Shown here piece after piece: positions 40,476 through 51,885 of a stretch of 64,000 nt of DNA (within the stretch, counting starts at the first letter, position 1; every line of letters starts with the position of its first letter). This DNA comes from Falsiroseomonas selenitidurans (GTDB lineage: Bacteria; Pseudomonadota; Alphaproteobacteria; Acetobacterales; Acetobacteraceae): contig NZ_JAAVNE010000004.1 of NCBI RefSeq assembly GCF_012103215.1, positions 1-64,000 of the forward strand, given 5' to 3'. The notes beneath the pieces were generated by a model, which ran no database searches, was not told the DNA's origin, and saw only the letters and a program-made list of their open reading frames with translations. A program made the translations under genes and the position numbers.

Positions 40476-42605
40476 TCAGGCCGCGCTGGCCAGCCGCAGC
40501 AGGGCCTGGACGCCGCGCGCATCGGACAGCAGCGCCGCCTTTTCCGCCCGCGTCAGCCCGGCCAGCGCCGCGTCCAGCGTCGCCGCCTCCTCCACCTTCA
40601 CGAGGCCCACCAGCAGCGCCGTGTCGATCGGCTCCCCCTTCCCGCGGGGCGGCGGCAGCATGGCCAGATGCGCCTCCCGCAGGCTCGGATCCGCCACCAG
40701 GCGCTGCACCGCCTCCCCCTCCGCCTCCCGCGCCACCTGGCGCAGCGCCGTGGCGCGGGCCAGCACCGGCGGCGGGGCGGATTCCTCCGGAATCACCAGC
40801 AGCGGCAACCGCATCGCCGGCCGGGCGGTCAGCGCCGCCAGCGGCACTGCCAGCGCCAGCCCCAGCGTCACCGGCAGCATCCACAGCGCCAGGCCGGGCG
40901 AGACCAGCCAGGAAGCGATGCCGAAGGCCAGGCCGAACACCGTGTGCCGCCAGTACAGCTGCACCACGGCGCGCAGCGGCAGCGTGCCGTCGTCGCGCTG
41001 CTGCGGCTGCCAGCCGGAATCGCGACCGGCCAGGATGGACACCACATCGGCGCTCTGCGTCAGCATCGTCACCGGCGCCAGCAGCCCCGCCACCAGGGTT
41101 TCCAGCAGCAGCCCGGCGAAGGACCGCGCCGCGCCGCCAATCCCCCGCCGATCCGACCGCCGCCGCAACAGCAACCCCCAGGCCAGCAGCTTCGGCACCA
41201 GCAGCAGCGCCATGGTGCCGATGAAAAGCCACATCGCCCGCACCGGGTCCACCACCGGCCATTCCGGGAAAAGCGAGGGGCCGGAGGGGAAGTAGTTCGG
41301 CCGGATGAACCGCACCTCCAGCGCGCCGAACACGCCGACCACCAGGAACAGCAGCCACAGCGGCGCGGTGATGTAGCTGCCGATGCCGGTCAGCAGGTGC
41401 AGCCGGCTGATCGGATGCAGGCCCCGCGTCGGCAGCACCGCCGCATGTTGCAGATTGCCCTGGCACCAGCGCCGGTCGCGCAGCGCCAGGTCGATCAGCG
41501 AGGGCGGGCTTTCCTCGTAGCTGCCTTGCAGCGCCGGCACCATGTGCACGGACCAGCCGGCGCGGCGCAGCAGCGTCGCCTCGACGAAGTCATGGCTCAG
41601 GATGTGGCCGCCGAAGGGGCGGCGGCCCGCCAGCGTGGGCAGGCCGGCATGGGCGGCGAAGGCCCGGGTGCGGATGATGGCGTTGTGGCCCCAGTAATTG
41701 CCCTCCGCCCCATGCCACCAGGCGATGCCGGCGGCGATCATCGGGCCATAGACCCGGCCGGCGAATTGCTGCATCCGGGCGAAGAAGGATCTTCCCCCGA
41801 CGATCACGGGCAGGGTCTGGATCAGCCCGACATCCGGGTGGCGCTCCATCGCCGCGGCCAGGTGGACCAGGGCGGCGCCCTCCATCACGCTGTCGGCATC
41901 CAGCACCAGCATCTGCGGCCAGGCGGCGCCGAAGCGCCGCACCCATTCGGCGATGTTGCCCGCCTTGCGTTCCGTGTTCTTCGCCCGACGGCGGTAGAAG
42001 ATGTGCGCCTCATCCCCGGTTTCCGCCCGCAGCGCCAGGAAGGCGGCTTCCTCCGCCACCCAGGCATCCGGGTCCGTGGTGTCGCTCAGGATGAAGATGT
42101 CGAACCATTCGCCCTGGCCGGTGGCGGCCAGGCTTTCATGGATGGCCCGCAGCCCCGCCATCACCCGGGCCGGCGGCTCGTTGTAGACCGGCATCAGCAG
42201 GGCGGTGCGCGTGGCCAGCACCGGCAGCGGCCCCGCCGGGTCAATGCCCAGCCGCCGCCCGCCACCCCCCAGCAGGCTGGCGAAGCCGCACAGCGCGGAG
42301 AGGAAGGACAACGCGATCCAGGCGAACAGCGCCACGAACAGCAGCAGCAGCGCCACCTGCAACGGTGTCGGCCGGGCGATATCCAGCGCCAGCCCCATCT
42401 CCCGCGTCGCGAAGGCGGTCAGCAGCGTGGCACCGCCGAGGACGAAGGCGCGCCGCCAGGCCATGAAGCGCGGGGAGGAAGGCCGCTGCCGGGGGCCATC
42501 CCCGGGCACGGCCCGCAGCGACTGCACCGGCATGGCCAGCGGGGCTTCCGGCGGCAGCGCCGGGCCGGCGGCGAGGCGGGCGCGGGGGGCGGTCAGGCCG
42601 TCCAT
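40476..42605 (-). CDS. opgH: Glucans biosynthesis glucosyltransferase OpgH (MdoH)
   Basis: A 709-residue inner-membrane glycosyltransferase of family 2. Two N-terminal helices precede the catalytic domain (TALLMPVYNEPPARVMAGLRA; FILSDTTDP; MLVLDADSVM; SHDFVEATLLRRAGW; RDRRWCQGN), then several C-terminal helices. It polymerises UDP-glucose into the backbone of osmoregulated periplasmic glucans. Its start overlaps the stop of opgG by 13 bases, so it is co-translated. The C-terminal 130 residues are a poorly conserved cytoplasmic tail. Confidence 0.93.
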   Translation of the reverse strand: MDGLTAPRARLAAGPALPPEAPLAMPVQSLRAVPGDGPRQRPSSPRFMAWRRAFVLGGATLLTAFATREMGLALDIARPTPLQVALLLLFVALFAWIALSFLSALCGFASLLGGGGRRLGIDPAGPLPVLATRTALLMPVYNEPPARVMAGLRAIHESLAATGQGEWFDIFILSDTTDPDAWVAEEAAFLALRAETGDEAHIFYRRRAKNTERKAGNIAEWVRRFGAAWPQMLVLDADSVMEGAALVHLAAAMERHPDVGLIQTLPVIVGGRSFFARMQQFAGRVYGPMIAAGIAWWHGAEGNYWGHNAIIRTRAFAAHAGLPTLAGRRPFGGHILSHDFVEATLLRRAGWSVHMVPALQGSYEESPPSLIDLALRDRRWCQGNLQHAAVLPTRGLHPISRLHLLTGIGSYITAPLWLLFLVVGVFGALEVRFIRPNYFPSGPSLFPEWPVVDPVRAMWLFIGTMALLLVPKLLAWGLLLRRRSDRRGIGGAARSFAGLLLETLVAGLLAPVTMLTQSADVVSILAGRDSGWQPQQRDDGTLPLRAVVQLYWRHTVFGLAFGIASWLVSPGLALWMLPVTLGLALAVPLAALTARPAMRLPLLVIPEESAPPPVLARATALRQVAREAEGEAVQRLVADPSLREAHLAMLPPPRGKGEPIDTALLVGLVKVEEAATLDAALAGLTRAEKAALLSDARGVQALLRLASAA

Positions 42606-44197
42606 CGGTACAGCCAGGTCTCGCTGACCGGCCTTCCCTCATGCGTCAGCTGCGCCCGCAATTCCGACAGCCGGGCCGATCCGGGCAGCAGTTCAAAATG
42701 CACGCGCCAGCCGCCGGTCTCCGGATTGGGCTGCACCACCGCGTGGCGCAGCGTGCCGGCACCGGCGGAGAGGTCGAGCGCCGGCAGCGTGCCTTCCGGC
42801 ACCGCCCCGGCGCGGCCACCCGCGAAGTCCAGCACGAACAGCCGGCCATTGCGCCCGGCGGCGCCCTGCCGTGTCCCCACCACCTGCGCCAGCGCCGCAT
42901 GGCCCGGGAACACGGGCATCCAGTGCAGGCGATAGACGAAATTGTATTCCTCGCCGGGCTTCATCGGCTGCTCGGGACGCCAGAAGGCCACGATGTTGTC
43001 GTTGATCTCCCCATCCGTGGGGATCTCCACCAGCTGGATGCTGCCCGGCCCCCAATCGGCGATCGGCTCCACCCACAGGCTCGGCCGGCGCTCGTAGCGC
43101 GCCTCCAGGTCGTTGTAGCTCTCGAAGTCGCGCCGGCGCTGCATCAGGCCGAAGCCGCGCGGATTGACCTCCGCGAACTGGCTCACCTGCAGGTCGCGCG
43201 GGTTCTGCAGCGGCCGCCAGAGCTGTTCGCCGCGGGAGGTGGCGATCATCAGCCCGTCCGAATCATGCACCGCGTTGCGGTAGTCGTCCGTGGCGGCGCG
43301 GTCATTGGGGGCGAAGAGGAACATGCTGGTCAGCGGCGCGATGCCCGACGCAACCAGCTCCACCCGCGGGAAGATCGCGGATTGCACGTCGAACACCGTC
43401 TGGTCGCCGGGGCGGATGGTGAAGCGGAAGGCGGCGGTGGCGCTCGGGCTGTCCAGCAGCGCGTGCACCACCACCGAATTGGCGCCGGGATGCGGGCGTT
43501 CCAGCCAGAAGGCACGGAATACCGGGAATTCCTCGCCCGCCGGATCGGCGGTCTTGATCGCCAGGCCCCGCGCCGACAGCCCATAGGCCAGGTTGCGGCC
43601 CACCGCGCGGAAGTAGGAGGCGCCGAGGAACACCGCCACCTCGTCCAGCACCGCCTGGTCGTTCAGCGGGTGGTGCAGGCGGAACCCGGCATGGCCGAAC
43701 GCCGCGGGCGGCCCGGCGCGGTCGCCAATCGTGAAGGCGGAGGGGTCATAGGGGATCAGCCGCGCCCGGCGGTCCACCACCTCATGGATGTCCACCTTCT
43801 GCGCATAGAGGAAGCCGCGGTGGAACAGCCGCACCTGGAAGCCGAGATCCGCCCCGCGCCACAGGCTGCGTTCCGCGTTGAAGCGCAGGTCGCGATAGGC
43901 GTCGTAGCCCAGGTCGCGGAATCCGGCCGGGAGGTCGGCCTCCGGCGCGCGATAGGGCCGCCGCGCCGCTTCCCGCGCCAGGTCGCGCACGGTGCTGTCG
44001 GAGAAGGGCTGGCCCTCGGCCTGGCCGGATTGCGCCGAGGCGGGGTCGCGGCTGCCGGCCAGCATCAGCGGGAGGGCGGCCAAAGCGAGGAGGGCGGTGC
44101 GGCGCTGCAAGGTCAACCTCGATCGACATGGGCGGCCCAAGCGCCGGCCCGGCGACGACGTAACGAGGCCGGCTGCCCAACGGTTGCATTGCAACAT
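42593..44197 (-). CDS. opgG: Glucans biosynthesis protein OpgG (MdoG/MdoD family)
   Basis: A 534-residue periplasmic protein of the MdoG/OpgD family, required to build or branch periplasmic glucans. The signal peptide (LQRRTALLALAALPLMLAGS) follows a long unusual leader, so the real start may be internal. Family blocks: FSDSTVRDLAREAARRPYRAP, YRDLRFNAERSLWR, FQVRLFHRGFLY, ASYFRAVGRNLAYGLSARGLAI, RDFESYNDLEARYERRPSLWVEP and WYRW-type end WLYRWTA. It lies before opgH in the usual order. Confidence 0.9.
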   Translation of the reverse strand: MLQCNRWAAGLVTSSPGRRLGRPCRSRLTLQRRTALLALAALPLMLAGSRDPASAQSGQAEGQPFSDSTVRDLAREAARRPYRAPEADLPAGFRDLGYDAYRDLRFNAERSLWRGADLGFQVRLFHRGFLYAQKVDIHEVVDRRARLIPYDPSAFTIGDRAGPPAAFGHAGFRLHHPLNDQAVLDEVAVFLGASYFRAVGRNLAYGLSARGLAIKTADPAGEEFPVFRAFWLERPHPGANSVVVHALLDSPSATAAFRFTIRPGDQTVFDVQSAIFPRVELVASGIAPLTSMFLFAPNDRAATDDYRNAVHDSDGLMIATSRGEQLWRPLQNPRDLQVSQFAEVNPRGFGLMQRRRDFESYNDLEARYERRPSLWVEPIADWGPGSIQLVEIPTDGEINDNIVAFWRPEQPMKPGEEYNFVYRLHWMPVFPGHAALAQVVGTRQGAAGRNGRLFVLDFAGGRAGAVPEGTLPALDLSAGAGTLRHAVVQPNPETGGWRVHFELLPGSARLSELRAQLTHEGRPVSETWLYRWTA

Positions 44198-44392
44198 GAC
44201 GCGGCCGCGCCGGCGCCGCCGCCACCCCCCGGCTGGGGCCTCTTCCGGTCGGGCGGGACCGCCTGCCGGGCCGGGGAAGGCGTGGGAAGAAACGGACGGC
44301 GCCTGATCTGCGCCGCTGTCGGCGCGGATCCTGCGCCGGAGCGATCTGCGTTCAGGCGAACGCAGCGTGCTCCGGCCGGGCCCCGGGGCGCT

Positions 44393-46414
44393 TCAGGCCG
44401 GCAGGGCGGGCTCCAGCTGCAGGGCGTCGGTCAGCGTCGGGCGCGGGAAGCGCAGCGTCCAGACCATGCCGTGGAGGTCGAATTGCGGCGTCGCCCGCCC
44501 GCGGAGGTCATGCGCCACGCAGCGCTCGATCAGGCGGTTGCCGAAGCCGCGCCGCCGCTCGGTGCCGATCGGCAGGCTCGAGCATTCCCTCCAGCACAGC
44601 ACCACCTCCGCCGCCTCGGCCTCCCCCTCCAGGGTCCAGGTGACGCTCAGGGCGCCGCCGGCATCGACCCGAAGGGCGCCATGCTTGGCGGCATTGGTCG
44701 CCATCTCGTGCAGCACCAGGGCGAGCGACAGGGTCTGCTTCGCGGCCAGAAGCACCTCCGGCCCCTCCGCGCGGGCGGCGGCGCCGAACGGCGCCAGGGT
44801 GATCGCCACCAGCGCGTCGAGCCGCACGCAACCATCCTCGGAGGAGAACAGCAGGTCCTGGGCGCGGGACAGCAGGGTCAGCCGGGCCATGAAGCTGGCC
44901 TTGAACACCTCCAGCGTCGCCGATTGCGCCAGGGTCTGCGCCACGACCGACTGCACCACCGCCAATGCGTTCTTCACCCGGTGGCGCAGTTCTGCCGTCA
45001 GCAGCGCCCGCTGCCGCTCGGCGTGGTAGCGCTCCCCGACATCGAGGAAGGCGGCGACGGCGAGTTGCGTCCCGCCCGAGGCATGGACTGGCGCGGCGGA
45101 GACGGACAGCACGGTCTCGGCGCCATCCGGCCGGCGCAGCGGCACATGCAGCCCCTCCGTGCTGCGGCCCTCGGCGATGGCGAGGCGCAGCGGGCCGGCG
45201 ACCGGCTCCGGCACCGCGCCGCTGGCTTGCGGCAGCAGGTCCTCGGCGCGGGCATTGCGGAACACCTCCCGGCCGGAAGGGATCTCGGCCAGCACCACGG
45301 CGACCGGCAACTGGCCGAGAACAGCGCGCAGCCGGCCTTCGCTGGCGCGCAGATCCTGCTCCCGCGCCGCCACCGCATCGGCCATGGCGTTGAAGCCGGC
45401 GGCGAGGCGGCCGATCTCGTAGCGATCCGCCGTGCTGCTGCGCGACGTGTGGTCGCCGGCGGTCCAGCGGCGCATCGCCTCCAGCAGCTGGTCCACCGGG
45501 CCCCGCAGATAAAGCCGGCCGAACAGCCAGGCGGCCGCAAGGGCGGAGGCCAGGCCGGCCAGCACCAGCAGCACGCCGCGCAGGGTGCTGCGGTCCACCG
45601 CCTGCAGCGCCGGGCCGGTGGCGAAGCCGGCACTGACATAGAGCCCGTTTGCCGCCAGGCCGACCGGCACATAGCCCAGCATCCGCTGCGTGCCATCCTG
45701 GCTCGTCACCTGCAGCACGCCGGGCGCCGGCGCCGTCAGCAGATGGGTATAGGCGGCCGGGATGGTGGTGCCGATGAACTGCGCGGGGTCCGGGGCAACG
45801 GCGACGATGATGCCGTTGCGGTCCGCGACCGTCATGGACCCCTCCGGCGGCAGGGCGCCGGAACTGGCCAGGTTGCTTGACAGCCATTCGGAGTCCAGGC
45901 TGGTGATGACCACGCCGGCGAAGGCGCCATCGGCGGTGATCGGCAGCGCCATCGGCAGGACCCGCAGCGGCGCGCCGCCGCCGGCGCGCGGCACCTCCAT
46001 CAGCGAGCCGACGACGAAACGGCGGGTGGCCCGCGCTTCCAGGAAATAGGGTCGCGTGGCGATGCTGGCAGGCGCCCGCGAACCGGCGGAGGAGCAGATG
46101 ATCCGCCCCTCCGCATCGCTGACGCCGATCGAGGCGTAGCGCGGCATGCGGTCGCTGAGCGCCGCCAGGCCTTCGCCGCAGCCCGGATAGGTGCCGTTGC
46201 GCCGATGCGCCTCCCCCACCGCGGTCAGCAGGTTGCGCGCCCCCTCCAGCATGCGGTTGACCTCGGAGGCTGCCTGCAGGGCAAAACGCCCGGCCTCGGC
46301 CCGGAGTTCGGCGAGCCGGGCCTGGCGCATCGCCACCTCGTGCCACGCCTGGATCGCCAGCGAGGGCAGCACCGCCGCGGCGCACAGGACCGCAATACGC
46401 GTCGAAAGCCGCAT
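44393..46414 (-). CDS. HWE-family sensor histidine kinase with Cache, HAMP and PAS
   Basis: A 673-residue membrane sensor kinase. An N-terminal helix is followed by a double Cache periplasmic domain (about 35-270; RPYFLEARATRRFVVGS), a second helix, HAMP (GPVDQLLEAMRRW), a PAS segment, and an HWE/HisKA_2 core ELRHRVKNALAVVQSVV with phospho-His in ELRHR. The ATP domain shows LALVLHEMATNAAKHGALR. Such kinases often act in general stress or light/redox sensing. No response regulator gene adjoins, so it is an orphan here. Confidence 0.9.
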   Translation of the reverse strand: MRLSTRIAVLCAAAVLPSLAIQAWHEVAMRQARLAELRAEAGRFALQAASEVNRMLEGARNLLTAVGEAHRRNGTYPGCGEGLAALSDRMPRYASIGVSDAEGRIICSSAGSRAPASIATRPYFLEARATRRFVVGSLMEVPRAGGGAPLRVLPMALPITADGAFAGVVITSLDSEWLSSNLASSGALPPEGSMTVADRNGIIVAVAPDPAQFIGTTIPAAYTHLLTAPAPGVLQVTSQDGTQRMLGYVPVGLAANGLYVSAGFATGPALQAVDRSTLRGVLLVLAGLASALAAAWLFGRLYLRGPVDQLLEAMRRWTAGDHTSRSSTADRYEIGRLAAGFNAMADAVAAREQDLRASEGRLRAVLGQLPVAVVLAEIPSGREVFRNARAEDLLPQASGAVPEPVAGPLRLAIAEGRSTEGLHVPLRRPDGAETVLSVSAAPVHASGGTQLAVAAFLDVGERYHAERQRALLTAELRHRVKNALAVVQSVVAQTLAQSATLEVFKASFMARLTLLSRAQDLLFSSEDGCVRLDALVAITLAPFGAAARAEGPEVLLAAKQTLSLALVLHEMATNAAKHGALRVDAGGALSVTWTLEGEAEAAEVVLCWRECSSLPIGTERRRGFGNRLIERCVAHDLRGRATPQFDLHGMVWTLRFPRPTLTDALQLEPALPA

Positions 46415-46601
46415 CCGGCGGTCGCGCCCCCTGTTCTTGCGCGCCGGATCACGCGCGCTTCACAACCCTGCTTAGCGCAACCGGGGCGTGAGGGGGAACG
46501 ACGGATCGTCCCGGTTGTGCCACAAACGGTTGTAGTGACCCGGCCGCACTTCGCGCCCCACCCCGGGGGACAGGGGGTGGTGGCGGCGGCGCACCGCCCG
46601 C

Positions 46602-46700
46602 CCGCGGAGCGGCGATCAGGCCACGCCGGCGGAGCGGCGATCAGGCCACGCCGGCGGAGCGGCAATCAGGCCACGCCGGCGGAGCGGCGATCAGGCCACG
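46602..46700. repeat. 25-bp tandem repeat, four copies, at a gene end
   Basis: Units CCGGCGGAGC-(GGCGATCAGG)-CCACG start at 46626, 46651 and 46676, with a 24-base first copy at 46602. Copies differ by one or two bases. On the minus strand the 46676-46700 unit contains the last codons and TGA stop of the stress-protein gene, so the copies repeat that stop downstream. Confidence 0.95.
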
Positions 46701-47371
46701 TCGCCGGGACGGCGGACGTCGGGATCGTTGGCGCCGTGCGGCGGCGTCACCGGGTTGTGGCCGACCGGCTGCGGGTTGCGGCTGACGTCGCCGGGCTCCC
46801 AGCCGCCGCTGCGCCATTCCTGCTCCCGCGTCGCCATGTCGATCGGGCCGTGGCGTTCCAGGATCCGCTCGGCCTCGTCGGCGCGCGCGTCATCGGTGCG
46901 CACCGCCACCAGATGGCCGCCACGCCGCACGCCTTCGGAATAGCGCGTGGCATGGTCCTCTCCCAGCCCGGCAGAGGTCAGGGCGCCGATCAGGCCACCG
47001 GCCGCGGCGCCGACGCCGGCCCCGGTGAGGGTGGCGATCAGCCAGCCGGCGGCCACCAGCGGGCCGACGCCGGGGATGGCCAGGGCGCCGATGCCGGCCA
47101 GCAGCCCGGCGCCGCCGCCGACGACGGTGCCGAGCGAGGCGCCGGTGGCGGCGCCGGTTTCCGTGGGCGTCGCATCCGCCGTGCTGTGCGGCGTGGTGCC
47201 CGTGGCGGTGGTCCCGGTGGTGGTGTTGGCCTCGACGGGCATGGTCCGGTCTTCCCCGGCGCTGCCCATATAGGTGATGGCGTCATGCGCGAAGCCGGCG
47301 GATTCCAGGCTGCGCACGGCCTCCTGCGCGGTGGCGGAACTGTCGTAGAGGCGGGCGATGGTGCGGGTCAT
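46691..47371 (-). CDS. General stress protein 17M-like protein
   Basis: A 226-residue protein. The N-terminus (MTRTIARLYDSSATAQEAVRSLESAGF) and the later block HATRYSEGVRRGGHLVAVRT resemble the general stress protein 17M/YflT domain, here interrupted by a Thr-rich linker and a glycine-rich stretch (about 75-135, GTVVGGGAGLLAGIGALAIP) that may insert into a membrane. The C-terminus is Pro/Asn-rich. Its function is not known. The gene end lies in a 25-base tandem repeat. Confidence 0.65.
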   Translation of the reverse strand: MTRTIARLYDSSATAQEAVRSLESAGFAHDAITYMGSAGEDRTMPVEANTTTGTTATGTTPHSTADATPTETGAATGASLGTVVGGGAGLLAGIGALAIPGVGPLVAAGWLIATLTGAGVGAAAGGLIGALTSAGLGEDHATRYSEGVRRGGHLVAVRTDDARADEAERILERHGPIDMATREQEWRSGGWEPGDVSRNPQPVGHNPVTPPHGANDPDVRRPGDVA

Positions 47372-47407
47372 GGCGTGGGATCCTGTTCTGGTGCGGGAGG
47401 GGGCGCC

Positions 47408-48466
47408 TCAGGGCGCCGTGGCGACCACATTGCCGCGGAAATCGAGGGCAACGCCGGTCAGCCGGCCGTTGCGCATGGCGCGCCCGCGCCAGACGCCCTG
47501 CTCGTCCAGCCGCAACGCCTGCACGTCGATGAAGCCGGCATCGGCGATGCGGGCAGCGGCCTGGCCCTCGGTGAAGGAATTGGCGCCGGGCAGCGGCGGC
47601 GTGTCCGGGCTCACCGTGCTTGGCGGGACATAGGCGTTGTCGGTCGGCGCCAGCGCCGGCGCGGTGCCGCCGCCCTCGGCTGGCAGGCCCGGGGTGGTGG
47701 CGCCGATGGTGGGTTCGGGGCGCGAGGGTTCCCGCCCCACGGCCGGGCCGGTGGCGGGGGTCTGCGCGCCGCTCGCGCCCATCCCCTGGTGGGTGAAGGG
47801 CGCATTGCGGTTGCCCTGCAGGCCCGGGATGTCGGCCGCCGTGGTCGGCGGGCGGGCCGGGTCCACGATCGGGTTCCGCGAGCCGGGCAACGGGCCGGCG
47901 GCCTGGCTCGGGGTCCGCTCCGCCGGCATCTGCGCAGCCGGGCCGCCCTGCGGCGAGGCCGGATCGGCCGGGGCGGCGCGGCGCGTGGGGGCGCCGCCGC
48001 CCATGCCCGGCGCCTGCGCGGCACGGGTGCCGGGGGGCATGTTCGTCGGGTTCTCGCCGGCGGCGGCGGCATTGCCGGCCTGGCCCCACCCCATGCCGGG
48101 GGCCTGGCCGGCGCGGCTGCCGGGCGGCATGTTGGTCGGGTTGGCGGATTGCGTCGCCCGTTCCCCGGCCGCCTGGCCGCCGATCGGCCCGGCCTGGCCG
48201 GAGGCGGGGTCCGCGCTGCGGACGGCACCGCCGCCCATGCCGGGCGCCTGGTTCGCCTGGCTGCCCGGCGCCATGGGGGTGGGGTTCACCGTCTGCTGCG
48301 CCGGCGCCCCGGGCCGCCGTTCCGCCTGCCCGGTCACCGGGCGGCCGGTGGCATCGAGGTTGGGCAGCGTCGCGCTCGGCGAGGTGCTCTGCGCCAGGGC
48401 GGCGCCTGCAAGGCCCAGCGAGGCGGCGAGGGCGGCGCCTGCGATGGCCTTGTGCCGGATCGGCAT
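47408..48466 (-). CDS. Secreted repeat protein with PepSY-like C-terminus
   Basis: A 352-residue exported protein (signal AGAALAASLGLAGAALAQS). The middle is low complexity, with three copies of a motif of the form NPT(N/P)M(P/A)PG(S/T)-xxxxQAPGMG at roughly residues 60, 110 and 138. The last 55 residues (GQAAARIADAGFIDVQALRLD; WRGRAMRNGRLTGVALDFRG) look like a PepSY-type domain. ATG 48466 has GGAGGAA seven bases upstream. Cell-surface or periplasmic, no known partner. Confidence 0.6.
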   Translation of the reverse strand: MPIRHKAIAGAALAASLGLAGAALAQSTSPSATLPNLDATGRPVTGQAERRPGAPAQQTVNPTPMAPGSQANQAPGMGGGAVRSADPASGQAGPIGGQAAGERATQSANPTNMPPGSRAGQAPGMGWGQAGNAAAAGENPTNMPPGTRAAQAPGMGGGAPTRRAAPADPASPQGGPAAQMPAERTPSQAAGPLPGSRNPIVDPARPPTTAADIPGLQGNRNAPFTHQGMGASGAQTPATGPAVGREPSRPEPTIGATTPGLPAEGGGTAPALAPTDNAYVPPSTVSPDTPPLPGANSFTEGQAAARIADAGFIDVQALRLDEQGVWRGRAMRNGRLTGVALDFRGNVVATAP

Positions 48467-48572
48467 GGTTGTGTTCCTCCGTGTCCTGACGGGTGGGTTT
48501 GGCACCCTTCCATGGCCAGAACGCGGGCCGTCGCAGGGCGTTCGTCCCGCGCCCGGACCGATGCCGCACAGC

Positions 48573-48640
48573 GCCGCGAGGCGCGGAATTCTAAGCCGCG
48601 AGGCGCGGGGATTGGAATTCGCGAGGCGCGGGATTGGGAG
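48573..48640. repeat. Degenerate 22-23-bp tandem repeat
   Basis: Three copies of GCCGCGAGGCGCGG (third with T for C) start at 48573, 48595 and 48618. They fill part of the 207-base spacer between the secreted protein gene and the CYTH gene. Confidence 0.7.
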
Positions 48641-48673
48641 CCACGGGGTGGCGCCGGCGGCCCTGGAAACCCT

Positions 48674-49135
48674 TCAGGGGCCGGCGATGGCCAGGGCCGC
48701 GTTGGCGTAGCGCGGGTCCTCCGTCACCTCCAGCCCCAGCCAGGGCGGCAGGTCCGGGGTCTCCGCGGCGTCGGACAACTCCACCTCCGCCAGCACCAGC
48801 CCGGCCAGGCGGGCCGGCGCCTCGAACACGTCCACCGTCCACAGATGGCCCGCATGCGGCACGTCGTGGCGCGTCTTGGCCAGGGGCGGGGCGGGGCAGA
48901 GCGCCAGCATCGCCTCCGCATCCGCCACCGGGATGGCGTACTCGAATTCCGCCCGCACCAGCCCGCCTGGCCCCTTGATGGTGAGGAAGGCGCGCTCCCC
49001 GGCGATGCGCACCCGCACCACCGGGCTGCGGCCCGTGGAAAGGTAGCCCTGCCGCATCGCCACCCCCGCCCCACGGGCCGAGGCGCGCCAGCCATCGCCA
49101 TCCACCAGGAACTTCCGCTCGATCTCGACACCCAT
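48674..49135 (-). CDS. CYTH domain protein (triphosphate tunnel metalloenzyme)
   Basis: A 153-residue CYTH protein. The signature ExExK is E4-I-E6-R-K8 at the start ([11 protein letters not shown]). Further charged strands ([42 protein letters not shown]) build the triphosphate-binding tunnel. Bacterial members are mostly inorganic tripolyphosphatases. The longer in-frame start at 49270 would run into the uvrB start region and hide the motif. Divergent from uvrB, 73 bases apart. Confidence 0.88.
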   Translation of the reverse strand: MGVEIERKFLVDGDGWRASARGAGVAMRQGYLSTGRSPVVRVRIAGERAFLTIKGPGGLVRAEFEYAIPVADAEAMLALCPAPPLAKTRHDVPHAGHLWTVDVFEAPARLAGLVLAEVELSDAAETPDLPPWLGLEVTEDPRYANAALAIAGP

Positions 49136-49208
49136 GCGCAATGCGCCCCTCCGGCAGGCCGCGACAAGGCTACCGCAAGGCGGGCGGAGCGCCCACATTG
49201 GCGGCGCC

Positions 49209-51434
<2,226 letters not shown>

Positions 51435-51567
51435 CCCGGCCGCGCGGCGTCACCGCGGCGATCACGACGGCTTGACCCCTGATGGCGGCTTGATGGCGGG
51501 CGCCGCCGCATCCGCGCCGCAGGGCAGCGGCCAAGTGGCCTTTTCCACTTGCCGAAGGAATCGCCCG

Positions 51568-51807
51568 ATGACCGCCTCTCCCGCACGGATGCTGCCGCGC
51601 CTGCTTCTCCTCACGGCGCTGGTGGTCCCCATGGCCGCCTGCGAGGGGCTTTCGCGCCGCGAACAGCGGACCCTCTCCGGCGGCGCCATCGGCGCGGCGG
51701 GCGGTGCGGCGGTGGGGGCGCTGACCGGCGGCTCCGCCGTCACCGGGGCGCTGCTGGGCGGTGCCGGCGGCGCGGCGGTGGGGGCGCTGACCGGCGGGCG
51801 GCGCTGA
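51568..51807 (+). CDS. Glycine-zipper lipoprotein
   Basis: A 79-residue protein. A signal peptide ends in lipobox MAAC (C25), followed by a short basic linker and two glycine-zipper repeats (GAIGAAGGAAVGALTGG; GALLGGAGGAAVGALTGG). Gly-zipper lipoproteins of this kind are common in the alphaproteobacterial envelope and may thread through the outer membrane. GAAGGAA lies 9 bases before the ATG. The stop is followed by the SDR gene after 78 bases. Confidence 0.75.
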   Translation: MTASPARMLPRLLLLTALVVPMAACEGLSRREQRTLSGGAIGAAGGAAVGALTGGSAVTGALLGGAGGAAVGALTGGRR

Positions 51808-51885
51808 CGTCCCGGCGCCGCTGAACCGGGGGCCGGCACGGGCGCGGTGGCCAGGACCCGCCGGGCGGGCTATGCCCGGCGCGCC

